A program made the position numbers and the translations under genes. Below the pieces are notes generated by a model. It worked only from the letters and a program-made list of their open reading frames with translations, was not told the DNA's origin and made no database searches. From contig NZ_FNPC01000007.1 in assembly GCF_900107205.1 (NCBI RefSeq), positions 62,001 through 126,000 on the forward strand: a stretch of DNA of 64,000 nucleotides, written 5' to 3'. This stretch comes from Halopenitus persicus (GTDB lineage: Archaea; Halobacteriota; Halobacteria; Halobacteriales; Haloferacaceae). Shown piece after piece: positions 7,978-16,472 of the stretch (positions are counted from its first letter, which is position 1; each line of letters starts with the position of its first letter).

Positions 7978-9423
7978 ATGTCGACACCTGCTACTACTCG
8001 TATCGCGTGTGCATCTCCACAGTTCGTCGAGCAGGCTGAGCCATCACTGCTGGATGACTGGCTCACCTACTACGATCCGTCGATCGTCCTCTTAACGGGA
8101 GATGTTCCGGCACCGCGTGCTGCAAGTCGTCTTCGCCGACGTCTTGGTCCGGAAACTCTCCTGTACCATCCTGCGAGTAACGCACCAGCGAGTGGTCCAC
8201 GTCGTATCGATGGCGTTCAGGTCGTCCTTGCACCGACCGAACAGTCCCTTCGCGAACTTCGTGAGTGTGAACCCCGGGACCTCGACGTCGATCAGCCATC
8301 GTTCGTCCTGAGTGGACTCCTCGAATTGGATGTGGACACGACATCACTCTCGACCACACTCGTCGGTCGCGAAGCGTACATCTCATCTCTTCAAACGAGC
8401 CAGCTCGAGGGAGAGTATGTCCACATCTCGGCGTCCCTTCCAGCCGACTATCGCCGTGAGTGGGATGGCCTCACCGTCATTGGTGGAGGGTTCGACTCGG
8501 GATATGCCGGCACTCCTCTCGTCGCTCTTGACTGTCGCGATGATGGACGTGTGCTCACGCGTTCAGTGAACCAATCGCAACTAGGACTTCGAGCGTTGGA
8601 TCAGGTCGGAGGCAAACGCGCACAACAGCTCCGAGAAGCAGGTTTCACGAGTCGGGAAGATATCGCCAATACGTCTACGAGTTCACTGTCTGATCTTCCC
8701 GGACTCGGGCAGACGATCGCTGACCGAATCCAACAAAGCGCAACGGCGATCGCTCACGACGAGATCGTACGCAAGTCCGACGATCCGCTTCCGAACGGAG
8801 ATCCTGTGTACATCGACATCGAAACGGATGGACTCTCTCCGACGATCACGTGGCTTATCGGTGTCCTGGATGGCACAGCTGCGGACGGCCGATACCTGTC
8901 ATTCATCCAGACAAATCCCGACGAACCGGGACAGGCCCTCGAGGACTTCCTGGCGTGGTACACGGCAAACGCGAGCCATCGTCCTCTCGTGGCGTATCGT
9001 GGCTGGAAGTTCGACTTCAGCGTCATCCACGACCACATCATCGAGTATTGTCCACACTACGAGGACGACTGGAACAGTACCTATCGCTTCGATCCCTACC
9101 AGTGGGCCGTTGAGAAGCAGAACGCGATCCTTCCTGGCCGCACGAATAAACTCGAAGACGTCGCCGCAGCGCTTGGTTACGAACGTGACGAGACCGGATT
9201 GACTGGAGCTGCAGTTGCCAGAACATATCAGCAATGGATGGCGGACCGATCCCCGTCGACGGAGCCGGATTGGGATCGGTTCAAGTCCTACTGTGAAGAC
9301 GACGTCCGCGGACTCGCTGTGATCTATGAGTCACTCGCGAAGAGTAACCGTATCGTATCGACCAACGAACCATCTCGCAATACCACGGAAACAACCACAC
9401 AGCAACGTCTCTCTGATTGGTAA
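7978..9423 (+). CDS. MrfB/YprB-like 3'-5' exonuclease (RNase H fold)
   Basis: 481 residues. A poorly conserved N-terminal region is followed by helix-hairpin-helix DNA-binding segments at about residues 205-255 (LDQVGGKRAQQLREAGF, LSDLPGLGQTIADRI). A DnaQ-like/RNase_H_2 domain occupies about residues 275-455, with acidic motifs YIDIETDG, GWKFDFSVIHDH and CEDDVRGL. Together with the next gene it matches the Bacillus MrfA-MrfB (YprA-YprB) pair, a helicase and exonuclease that repair mitomycin-type DNA damage outside the Uvr pathway. The two genes are separated by 2 bases, indicating an operon. The archaeal role is inferred from that pairing. Confidence 0.8.
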   Translation: MSTPATTRIACASPQFVEQAEPSLLDDWLTYYDPSIVLLTGDVPAPRAASRLRRRLGPETLLYHPASNAPASGPRRIDGVQVVLAPTEQSLRELRECEPRDLDVDQPSFVLSGLLELDVDTTSLSTTLVGREAYISSLQTSQLEGEYVHISASLPADYRREWDGLTVIGGGFDSGYAGTPLVALDCRDDGRVLTRSVNQSQLGLRALDQVGGKRAQQLREAGFTSREDIANTSTSSLSDLPGLGQTIADRIQQSATAIAHDEIVRKSDDPLPNGDPVYIDIETDGLSPTITWLIGVLDGTAADGRYLSFIQTNPDEPGQALEDFLAWYTANASHRPLVAYRGWKFDFSVIHDHIIEYCPHYEDDWNSTYRFDPYQWAVEKQNAILPGRTNKLEDVAAALGYERDETGLTGAAVARTYQQWMADRSPSTEPDWDRFKSYCEDDVRGLAVIYESLAKSNRIVSTNEPSRNTTETTTQQRLSDW

Positions 9424-9425
9424 CT

Positions 9426-11825
9426 ATGAGCTCAGATCCAGACCCACCGGAGTACGCCCCAATTACTGCTCGAGGACTCGAAGGAACGTTTCCCCAGTAC
9501 GAGGGTCAGTTACAATACGCCGAATCCGTTTCTGCACAAGCCGGTGCATACGTTGATCCGCACGAAGTACTCGATGCTGGACTCGCTGATTCGGTCAGTG
9601 AGTCTGTGGGGGATCTTTACACCCACCAGGCATTTGCCCTCCGTCACTTAGCAGATGGTGATGACGTCTGTGTCGCAACCTCGACGTCATCGGGAAAAAC
9701 CTACGTCTATGCCCTTCAAATTGCTCGGAACTATCTCGCGGATCCGGATTCGACGGCACTTCTCGTCTACCCGACGAAGGCGTTATCTCGAGATCAGGAA
9801 CAGGAACTCAACGAGTTCTTCAGCACGCTGGGATTGAACATTTCCGTTCGAGTATACGATGGCGATACTCCCCAGGATCGCCGAAAGCAGATTCGGGAAA
9901 CGGCCGACGTTATCATCACGAACTTCGTCGGGGTCAACGTCTACTTGGCACACCACACGCGATGGCACACGTTCTGGGCAAACTGCGACCTTCTCGCGAT
10001 CGACGAATCCCACACGTACACGGGCGTCCACGGGATGCACGTTGCGTGGACGATCCGCCGATTACGACGGATCCTTGAACACTACGACAGTGACCCGCAG
10101 ATCGTCTGTACCTCCGCAACGATCGGGAATCCCTCTGAACACTCGCGGCGACTAACCGGGAAATCGTTTACCGTCGTTGATGAAGACGGCTCGCCTCGAG
10201 GCAAGCGTGACATCGCGTTCTGGAAGCCACCCGTCGACGACGGGATGTTGGGTCCTGATGCCGACTTCGAGGAATTTCAACAGGCGCAAACGAATCCTGT
10301 TCGCGAAGCGAGTTCCGTTCTTGCGCATCTTGGACTCAACGGCATCCAGACGCTGATGTTCACTCGGAGTCGGAAGAATGCGGAGCTCGGAGCGAAATAC
10401 GCCAGTAACGCGGCGAGTTCTCACCCAAACTCCGGCTATCTAAGCGTCGAACCGTACCACGCCGGCCTGGGGAAGGAGACACGTCGTGGAACCGAATACC
10501 AGTTCAAGAGCGAGCAACTTGACGGCGTCACGTCGACGAACGCCCTCGAGCTCGGGATCGACATCGGTTCGATGGATGCAACGATACTCACGGGATATCC
10601 GGGTACCCGACAGTCGTTCTGGCAGCAGATCGGACGATCCGGCCGTGGCGATTCTGATGCCCTCTCGGTGTTCGTTGCTCGTGCAGACGCGATCGACCAG
10701 TACATCCTCGATGATCCTGCGTACGTTCTCGGCGATGCGATCGAGGATGCCGTCATTGGGCTCGAAAACAACCCTGTCTACGCACAGCATATCCTGTGCG
10801 CTGCACAAGAACACCCGCTGACGGCCGCCGATCGGGAGTGGTTCGATGGAGACCGCCTCGATCGTGCCGTCGAGATGTGGATCGATGCCGGAAAACTCGC
10901 AGGTGATCTGTCGCGAAGCGTCCGCTATACCGGTTCTCCGCGACCGCAATCCGACATCTCGATGTATACGTCCTCAGATATCCAGTTCGACGTCCGCTGT
11001 CAGGATCGGGACATCGATATGGAGCCGATCGACCGTGAACGAGCATATCGAGACCATCACGAAGGCGCGCTCTTTCTCCACAACGGGGTCCAGTACGAGG
11101 TCGTTGACTTCGTCGAAGACGTTCCAAACCCCTACATCACCGTCGAAGAGGTTCGGACGAACGAGTATACCGAGACGATCTCCGAAAAGACCGTCCGTAA
11201 TATCGATCCCGAGGCAACCCGAGATCTCGGGAACGGATACCAGCTCTCCTGGGGAACGGGTACCGTCGAGATCCATTATACGCACTTTCGGCGGAAGGAC
11301 ATCAATTCTGGCTCAGCGACCCAACCGTTACGATCCACGGGCCTTCCGCCGATCGAACTCAATACACAGTTGATGTGGATCGAAACTCCACCGTCACTGC
11401 AGGATGACGTCCTTCGCGAGATCACGGGTGAAGATTCTTCGACGCTAACGGACAGCGACGTAATGGAAGTCTTTGGTGGTGGCCTCCACGGCGCTGAACA
11501 CGGAATGATCAAGCTCACACCCCTCGAACTGCGGATGGACAAATCCGACCTTGGCGGCTTGAGTACTATCGCACACCCGGAGACGGGCGTTCCAACGTGG
11601 TTCATCCACGACGCTGTCGAAGGAGGGCTCGGCTTTACCAAACGAATCTTCGACCAAACAGCGACGATCGCTGAACGGACTCGCGAGCGAGTGAGCCAGT
11701 GTGACTGTAACGGAACGAGTGGCTGTCCTGCGTGTATAATGGACTCTCAATGTGGGAACCAGAACCGGTTCCTCCATACTGACGCTACACTGCTTGTACT
11801 GGACAATCTGATCAACCAGCTCTAG
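9426..11825 (+). CDS. MrfA/YprA-like DEXH helicase with C-terminal zinc cluster (DUF1998)
   Basis: 799 residues from the ATG at 9426. Superfamily 2 motifs are visible: STSSGKTYVYAL (motif I), LLAIDESH (DEXH box), CTSATIGNP (motif III) and QQIGRSGRGD (motif VI). The C terminus has the DUF1998 region ending in a four-cysteine cluster, CDCNGTSGCPACIMDSQC, near residue 765. This is the domain order of MrfA/YprA (Hrq1-related) repair helicases. Those unwind damaged DNA while MrfB degrades it, and the partner exonuclease is the gene immediately upstream. The length is normal and I see no damage to the key motifs. Confidence 0.87.
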   Translation: MSSDPDPPEYAPITARGLEGTFPQYEGQLQYAESVSAQAGAYVDPHEVLDAGLADSVSESVGDLYTHQAFALRHLADGDDVCVATSTSSGKTYVYALQIARNYLADPDSTALLVYPTKALSRDQEQELNEFFSTLGLNISVRVYDGDTPQDRRKQIRETADVIITNFVGVNVYLAHHTRWHTFWANCDLLAIDESHTYTGVHGMHVAWTIRRLRRILEHYDSDPQIVCTSATIGNPSEHSRRLTGKSFTVVDEDGSPRGKRDIAFWKPPVDDGMLGPDADFEEFQQAQTNPVREASSVLAHLGLNGIQTLMFTRSRKNAELGAKYASNAASSHPNSGYLSVEPYHAGLGKETRRGTEYQFKSEQLDGVTSTNALELGIDIGSMDATILTGYPGTRQSFWQQIGRSGRGDSDALSVFVARADAIDQYILDDPAYVLGDAIEDAVIGLENNPVYAQHILCAAQEHPLTAADREWFDGDRLDRAVEMWIDAGKLAGDLSRSVRYTGSPRPQSDISMYTSSDIQFDVRCQDRDIDMEPIDRERAYRDHHEGALFLHNGVQYEVVDFVEDVPNPYITVEEVRTNEYTETISEKTVRNIDPEATRDLGNGYQLSWGTGTVEIHYTHFRRKDINSGSATQPLRSTGLPPIELNTQLMWIETPPSLQDDVLREITGEDSSTLTDSDVMEVFGGGLHGAEHGMIKLTPLELRMDKSDLGGLSTIAHPETGVPTWFIHDAVEGGLGFTKRIFDQTATIAERTRERVSQCDCNGTSGCPACIMDSQCGNQNRFLHTDATLLVLDNLINQL

Positions 11826-11852
11826 ACAGTCGTCTGGCACGATAGTGTTCCT

Positions 11853-12260
11853 TCAAAACGGGTTCGCTAGATCTGTTTGCGTTAGGCGAATGGCCCCTTG
11901 TTGGACTGCGTTTTCGACAGCCGACTGATCGGTCATTAGAAAACAGTTGTAGCCATTGACTGTCCGCTGGACGACGGATTCTTTGAAGATATTGTCCGGG
12001 TGATCGGTATATTTCTTCACTACCACAACGAATTCCTCGGTCACGTCGACGTCGACGAGTCCATATCCGTGATCCTCGAGAAACTCCCGGAGTTCTTCAA
12101 ACTCGTTCGCAGGAACTTCGAACCGATATTGATGGTTGTTGTAGTACCGCTTCAGCCGGTCGAATACCTCGTCGTCATCGAAGAAATGCTTGAAGAGATG
12201 AACGTCGTCGACGACAAAGACGTTGACTCGTTCGTCACCCGCTCGGCGGAATTCCGCCAT
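11853..12260 (-). CDS. Hypothetical haloarchaeal protein
   Basis: 135 residues, acidic, starting MAEFRRAGDERVNVF, with no recognisable motif. It is rich in Phe, Tyr, Asp and Val (FDRLKRYYNNHQYRFEV; EEFVVVVKKYTDHPDN), suggesting a small alpha/beta fold. It is convergent with the mrfA-like gene, leaving only about 27 bases between stops, and divergent from the parA promoter region. I do not recognise the family. Confidence 0.55.
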   Translation of the reverse strand: MAEFRRAGDERVNVFVVDDVHLFKHFFDDDEVFDRLKRYYNNHQYRFEVPANEFEELREFLEDHGYGLVDVDVTEEFVVVVKKYTDHPDNIFKESVVQRTVNGYNCFLMTDQSAVENAVQQGAIRLTQTDLANPF

Positions 12261-12619
12261 TTCACTCTGTTATTGAGGCTACATATAATTGAATATACCG
12301 GCAGTAGCCACTCTGAACGTATTTTTCTACTTCCAGATTGTTGAATATCCAATCGAGGAGTTGAGCTCCGTTGTGTCGTCGAGGATTTCGTCCATCTAGT
12401 ACATCCTTAAGGACACCGACGCAAGGCCTCCTCTAGGTAACTTAGATCTCTATCTAAGATGTATCTGATTGACATCTGAGTGGGCTATCTAATGTATGTA
12501 TCTAAGGTATCTTAGATAGAGATCTTATGTATATGTCTATAGTAGGTATCTAACTAAGGTAAGATAGTTGGACAACTGTCTGACGTACCTTCATTAGCCA
12601 AGAGTTCTATCTATCTCAT
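12261..12619. other. parA upstream region
   Basis: No gene. The left half is plain. From about 12436 to 12556 it is packed with TATCTAA/TTAGATA repeats (see the repeat entry). This may hold the parA operator, the partition centromere, or both. Confidence 0.5.
12436..12556. repeat. TATCTAA repeat array with a 17-base inverted repeat upstream of parA
   Basis: The 17-mer agatctctatctaagat at 12444-12460 is repeated exactly as its reverse complement at 12509-12525. TATCTAA occurs at 12451, 12486, 12499 and 12547, and its complement TTAGATA at 12512. Several overlap to make small palindromes such as CTAAGGTATCTTAG at 12502-12515. The dense dyad symmetry 65-170 bases before a ParA start fits a partition site or autoregulatory operator. 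Confidence 0.6.
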
Positions 12620-13504
12620 ATGCTTGCGTACACGGTATACAGTGAGGCGGGCGGTGTCGGCAAGACGTCGCTGGCGGCGAACGCCGCCATAGCGCATCAA
12701 CGAGCCGGACTTGACGTGTTGGTCGTCCCGCTGGATCCGCAGGATGGTGACTTGAGCCGCCTTCTGGGTGTTGACTCCGATCGTGCGGACGCCAGCGCCG
12801 ATAGCTTAGTTCGCCATATGGTCGGGAGTCCACGGGGTCCCTTCGAGGACCTCATCGAGACGGTGGAAGGAATCGACGTCATCCCGGAACACAACTCACT
12901 GTCCGATCTCACTCAGCATCTCGATCGTGAACAGAAGAAAGCCGAGGACTTCGGCGACGCGTACAACGTCCATGCACAGCTCCGTCGCGTTCTCGGCGAC
13001 GCCGGTGTCCCTGACACGTACGACATCCTCATCTGTGATCCGCCGGCGACCGAAGGATCCCACCTCTATAACGCGATTTATGCGACGCGAAACCTGCTTC
13101 TTCCCATCGAACCATCGGCGAAGGGACAAGCTGCCGTCGAGGGGTTAGAGGATCTGGCAACCAACTTCGCTGACCAACTCAACATCGATGTCGGCGTGTT
13201 GGGCGCTGTGCCGATTGGGTTCAAGGGAACTCGTGATCAGGAAGCAACGTTGGAGGCAATCCCGTATGAAGTCCCTGAGATCATCGCCGACAGGACGTCG
13301 CTGATGGAGGGCTGTTGGCGCCAGCAGTGTTCGGCGTTCGAGTACGTCCGAACTCACCGTGACCGCCGTCGTGAGTACGAACTCGACACCCTTGCACAGT
13401 TCGATCGGATCGCTCGGTTCATCGAGCAGCAGGGTGGGATCGAAGCCCCTGACCCACCGGAGCCCGGTGCTCTCGATATTGACGAACGAGAGGTGACGGC
13501 CTGA
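12620..13504 (+). CDS. parA: ParA-family partition ATPase
   Basis: 294 residues starting MLAYTVYSEAGGVGKTSLAA. The deviant Walker A motif (GGVGKTS) of ParA/Soj/MinD ATPases is at about residues 11-17. Further signatures are the switch-like DPQDGDLSRLLG and the Walker B-like DILICDPPATEGS. ParA moves plasmid copies to daughter cells with a DNA-binding partner on a centromere. The next gene overlaps by one base (TGATG) and is the natural candidate for that partner; the repeat array upstream is the candidate centromere. Position close to orc1 fits a replicon maintenance cassette. Confidence 0.9.
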   Translation: MLAYTVYSEAGGVGKTSLAANAAIAHQRAGLDVLVVPLDPQDGDLSRLLGVDSDRADASADSLVRHMVGSPRGPFEDLIETVEGIDVIPEHNSLSDLTQHLDREQKKAEDFGDAYNVHAQLRRVLGDAGVPDTYDILICDPPATEGSHLYNAIYATRNLLLPIEPSAKGQAAVEGLEDLATNFADQLNIDVGVLGAVPIGFKGTRDQEATLEAIPYEVPEIIADRTSLMEGCWRQQCSAFEYVRTHRDRRREYELDTLAQFDRIARFIEQQGGIEAPDPPEPGALDIDEREVTA

Positions 13505-13929
13505 TGGGGGGATTCAAAAGCGGCGCTGCGGACGACGATTGGGGTGATACCGGAACGGCTCCTGACGCCGAGTCGACAGCCGAGACGGAGACATCTCGAC
13601 CTGACCAGTCGAACGACTTCGAAACGCCTGAGACACACGATTCCAACGTCCATTCGAATTCGAAGACCGATCGATCGAGTCCCACACAAGGCGATCTCCC
13701 GTGGGTCCTTACTCGGAACAACATTACCGATGGCCGCGATCAAACAGTACAGCTCCACCTACAGCAGTCGACGGTTGACACACATCGTGAAGCAGCGCAG
13801 ACGATCGAAACGAAACTGGGCGAATCGGTCAAAAAAGCCGATCTACGTGAGGCAGCGTTACTCGTCGGACTACAACACACCGATGAGGTCGCTGCGACAC
13901 TTCGTGAGTGGGGTTACGATCTGGAGTGA
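13504..13929 (+). CDS. Putative ParA partner protein
   Basis: 141 residues. Residues 1-65 are low complexity, Ser/Asp/Thr/Glu-rich and probably disordered. Residues 80-141 are more ordered (QTVQLHLQQSTVDTHREAAQ) and end LREWGYDLE. The ATG overlaps the parA stop, so the two are co-translated. No ParB domain or helix-turn-helix can be claimed. The size, linkage and a small folded C terminus resemble the short DNA-binding partners of type Ib/III plasmid ParA proteins. The function is inferred from position only. Confidence 0.6.
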   Translation: MGGFKSGAADDDWGDTGTAPDAESTAETETSRPDQSNDFETPETHDSNVHSNSKTDRSSPTQGDLPWVLTRNNITDGRDQTVQLHLQQSTVDTHREAAQTIETKLGESVKKADLREAALLVGLQHTDEVAATLREWGYDLE

Positions 13930-14109
13930 CTACGACGACTGCGTAGGGCGCCGTGTTATTGAAGATTCAAGGCTAAAACTCCGCCGTTCAGGGCGGGGAT
14001 ACAGCCGACCATTCCTACACGGGCCACGCTCGACAGCAGTCCGGATATTCCACGCCCAGTCGTTAGTTTTAATATATAATCTTCCATAACTTGTTATGAA
14101 CACAGTCCG

Positions 14110-15378
14110 ATGCTGGAGACAACCCGCACCTATCGAGCGAAAATCGTCAATCACCAACAGGTGAGCGACGACCTCGACGAGTGCGGGTTCTCCGCGTCGA
14201 AACTGTGGAACGTCGCCCGATACTACACGCAAGGTCGATGGGACGAAGACGGAGAAATCCCCGACGACGGCGAACTCAAATCCGAACTCAAGGAACACGA
14301 ACGATACAGTGACCTCCATTCTCAGTCAAGTCAGCGAGTTCTCGAAGAGCTTGCTGAGTCGTTCACCAGTTGGTACAACGCACGCCAACGCGGAGACGAG
14401 AACGCCAACCCACCCGGCTACCGTAAACACGGCGACGAACACCCGCGTTCCACGGTGACGTGGAAGCAGAAGGGCATCAAGCACGATTCTAAGCACAACC
14501 AACTCCGTCTGAGCAAAGGCTTCAACCTGAAGACCCACCGCTCGGACTTCATCCTCTGTGAGTACGAGACGCGACCCGACGTGACCGTGGAGAGCATCCA
14601 GCAAATACGAGCCGTGTGGAACGGCGACCGCTGGGAACTCCACCTCGTCTGCAAGGTCGAGATTCCCGTCGAAGACGCACCCGGCGAGAACACTGCTGGA
14701 ATCGACCTTGGCATCAGCAACTACCTCGCCATCGCCTACGATGACGGTGACGCCGAGTTGTACCCCGGAAACGTGCTGAAACAGGACAAGCACTACTTCA
14801 CCCGTAACGAGTACGATACCGAAGGTGAGAACGGCCCGTCTCGTCGTGCGCTTCGCGCTCGACGGAAGTTGTCCCGACGGAAAGACCACTTTCTTCACGC
14901 CCTCGCCAAGCACATCGTTGAACAGTGTATCGACCACGAGGTCGGGCACATCGCCATCGGTGACTTGAGCCAGATTCGTGAAGACGAGAACGGTGACGCT
15001 CGCAACTGGGGCAAGCGCGGGAACAAGAAACTCCACGGCTGGGAGTTCGACCGATTCACGAACCTGCTCGAATACAAAGCCGAGGAACACGGCATCCTCG
15101 TAGACCGCAAGAGCGAGCGAGACACGTCAAAAACGTGTTCGTGCTGTGGTCGGAAACGAGACGCCAATCGCGTGGAGCGTGGCTTGTACGTCTGTGAGTC
15201 GTGCGGTACGACGATGAACGCTGACGTGAACGGCGCGGTGAATATTCGCAGAAAGATAACTCAGAATCCTCCGACGGAGGATATGAGTAACGGTCGTTTG
15301 GCACGGCCAGTAGCTTACCTGTTCAATCAAACCTCGGGGTCGTTCCACCCGAGGGAACAGGTGGGTTCCAAACCGTAA
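14110..15378 (+). CDS. tnpB: TnpB (RNA-guided nuclease-type protein of IS1341 element)
   Basis: 422 residues starting MLETTRTYRAKIVNHQQ. The RuvC-like domain has RuvC-I GIDLGISNYLA (Asp199) and RuvC-III MNADVNGAVNI (Asp372). The zinc ribbon is CSCCGRKRDA...CESCG. The segment that normally holds the RuvC-II glutamate reads IAIGDLSQIRE, with Gly284 where Glu is expected. TnpB proteins use a right-end RNA to cut the donor site and help the element persist. With this substitution the nuclease may be inactive or use another acid (Glu/Asp nearby). No TnpA gene is present, so movement would need one in trans. The start has no alternative in-frame ATG upstream. Confidence 0.88.
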   Translation: MLETTRTYRAKIVNHQQVSDDLDECGFSASKLWNVARYYTQGRWDEDGEIPDDGELKSELKEHERYSDLHSQSSQRVLEELAESFTSWYNARQRGDENANPPGYRKHGDEHPRSTVTWKQKGIKHDSKHNQLRLSKGFNLKTHRSDFILCEYETRPDVTVESIQQIRAVWNGDRWELHLVCKVEIPVEDAPGENTAGIDLGISNYLAIAYDDGDAELYPGNVLKQDKHYFTRNEYDTEGENGPSRRALRARRKLSRRKDHFLHALAKHIVEQCIDHEVGHIAIGDLSQIREDENGDARNWGKRGNKKLHGWEFDRFTNLLEYKAEEHGILVDRKSERDTSKTCSCCGRKRDANRVERGLYVCESCGTTMNADVNGAVNIRRKITQNPPTEDMSNGRLARPVAYLFNQTSGSFHPREQVGSKP

Positions 15379-15421
15379 TATCCCAACGCTCGGGAATCCT
15401 CGCCCTTCAGGGCGGGGAGGA
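15379..15421 (+). ncRNA. Probable 3' part of the TnpB guide (omega) RNA
   Basis: In this family the guide RNA is transcribed from the tnpB 3' end through the right-end hairpin, and its guide is the flanking DNA. Here the hairpin at 15397-15421 directly borders the TRAM gene, so the first guide bases would be those just beyond about 15425. Inferred from family knowledge; not visible as a transcript. Confidence 0.4.
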
Positions 15422-15423
15422 TG

Positions 15424-15858
15424 TCAACACCTAACTTCTGGATCGGCCACTGGTTCGGCGAAGGCTACTGAATTCTTCACGTCCGTGATCTTGACGTCAG
15501 CTATATCGCCGGGCTGGGTCCCAGGAACAATTACGATGAACCCTCGCTCGACCTTCGCGATTCCGTCACCTTGGTCACCTAATGTGTCAATGGTAACAGA
15601 CCGCACTTCTCCCTCTTCTACTGGGGGTGTATCATTGCCGTTGCGATTTGAGTCATTGTCGTTCGTCGCTCGTTCCGAGCTGGCTGCTTCATCTTGAGCT
15701 TCCTTTGCTGAGGCAAGCAACGCCACCCGGTAGACGTCATCAGTGGTAAGTGAGCTTCCGTCGACTATCTCCTTCGGGATTGAAATCGTATACTGGCCAT
15801 CGCGCTTTTCAAGTGTAGTTTCATAGAGAAGGCGTAGCGAGTCAGGTATCTCCGTCAT
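15424..15858 (-). CDS. AbrB-like/TRAM domain protein
   Basis: About 144 residues from the ATG at 15858 (MTEIPDSLRLLYE). Residues 12-50 look like a short AbrB-like beta domain (KRDGQYTISIPKEIVDG), followed by an Asn/Asp/Ser-rich linker. The C-terminal 60 residues form a TRAM domain (VTIDTLGDQGDGIAKVERGF). TRAM proteins of archaea bind RNA and act as RNA chaperone-like factors. The last residues and the TGA stop come from the junction with the adjacent IS element, so the native C terminus may have been lost or altered by that insertion. It is a monocistronic gene. Confidence 0.75.
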   Translation of the reverse strand: MTEIPDSLRLLYETTLEKRDGQYTISIPKEIVDGSSLTTDDVYRVALLASAKEAQDEAASSERATNDNDSNRNGNDTPPVEEGEVRSVTIDTLGDQGDGIAKVERGFIVIVPGTQPGDIADVKITDVKNSVAFAEPVADPEVRC

Positions 15859-16022
15859 TACCGGTTGTATCATAGGCTAACTAATGGAATTTGGGTATCC
15901 AGTATATCAACGGTCTTCGCGAATTTGCTCACTGGAAGTTGAGACTGCCTGTCTAGTGTATGCTTCAGAGTTGGTCGATCGGCAGAAGAGCGAATCTGAT
16001 ATACAATAGATTCTCAGTCGAC

Positions 16023-16334
16023 TTATGGGACCAGCTGGTAGAGCAGGTCCAGACCAGCGACCCCAATCAACAAACTTCCCAGTAAAAATCCGCTTCTCAC
16101 AAGACGTGTGGATTGGCTTCCTCGGAACTGGAGCATTTTTGCCGTGAATACTACAACCACTCCAATCCCACCAACGATTGGTGTGTCTCCTACCGAATCA
16201 TCACTTGGTTCCAATGGTGTTTCTGGCGTTCCGTCCCTATGTTCCAGGTGCGAAAGGGCAGTCCCGCTACCGATCACTGAAAGTATCGCTATCGCCAGCA
16301 GGAGCCGGAGTAGGAAATGGACTCTGCTCCTCAT
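16023..16334 (-). CDS. Small membrane protein, unknown function
   Basis: 103 residues. It begins with a charged residue and a hydrophobic stretch (FLLRLLLAIAILSVIGSG) that is a signal or first membrane helix. An acidic extracytoplasmic segment with HLEHRDGT follows, then two further helices (VGGIGVVVVFTAKML and SGFLLGSLLIGVAGL). It lies 138 bases beyond the end of the ABC transporter operon on the same strand. A TATA-like tatatac just upstream suggests its own promoter. I do not recognise the family. Confidence 0.55.
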   Translation of the reverse strand: MRSRVHFLLRLLLAIAILSVIGSGTALSHLEHRDGTPETPLEPSDDSVGDTPIVGGIGVVVVFTAKMLQFRGSQSTRLVRSGFLLGSLLIGVAGLDLLYQLVP

Positions 16335-16472
16335 ATATACTCCCGCTTCTTTGGGTCGAGAGTGCTGATAGCCCTCTTAATGTCCAGATCCAGTCCCCAA
16401 ACCCCTCCAGATTTGTCCGGGTAAGGTGCACTCTGCCAGGACGTCAACAACGATGTCTGTCTGTTGATCCAC

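Larger units (their letters stand above)
13956..15425 (+). mobile_element. IS1341-type (IS200/IS605 family, tnpB-only) element
   Basis: The left end after the TTAT at 13956-13959 contains the hairpin CCGCC-gttca-GGGCGG (13981-13996). The right end (about 15397-15421) has the hairpin CCTCGCCC-ttca-GGGCGGGGAGG. Such subterminal hairpins without inverted terminal repeats mark this family, and only the tnpB gene lies inside. The exact ends are approximate. The right end abuts the stop codon of the TRAM gene, whose TGA is contributed by the junction sequence. Confidence 0.8.

Noticed and set aside
12436-12556. Replication iterons at parA
   Set aside because: No initiator gene adjoins them; they precede parA, so a partition site or operator is more likely.
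14326-15090. 254-codon frame antisense to tnpB
   Set aside because: Val/Leu-rich shadow of a conserved transposon gene, with no start signal or homology I recognise.
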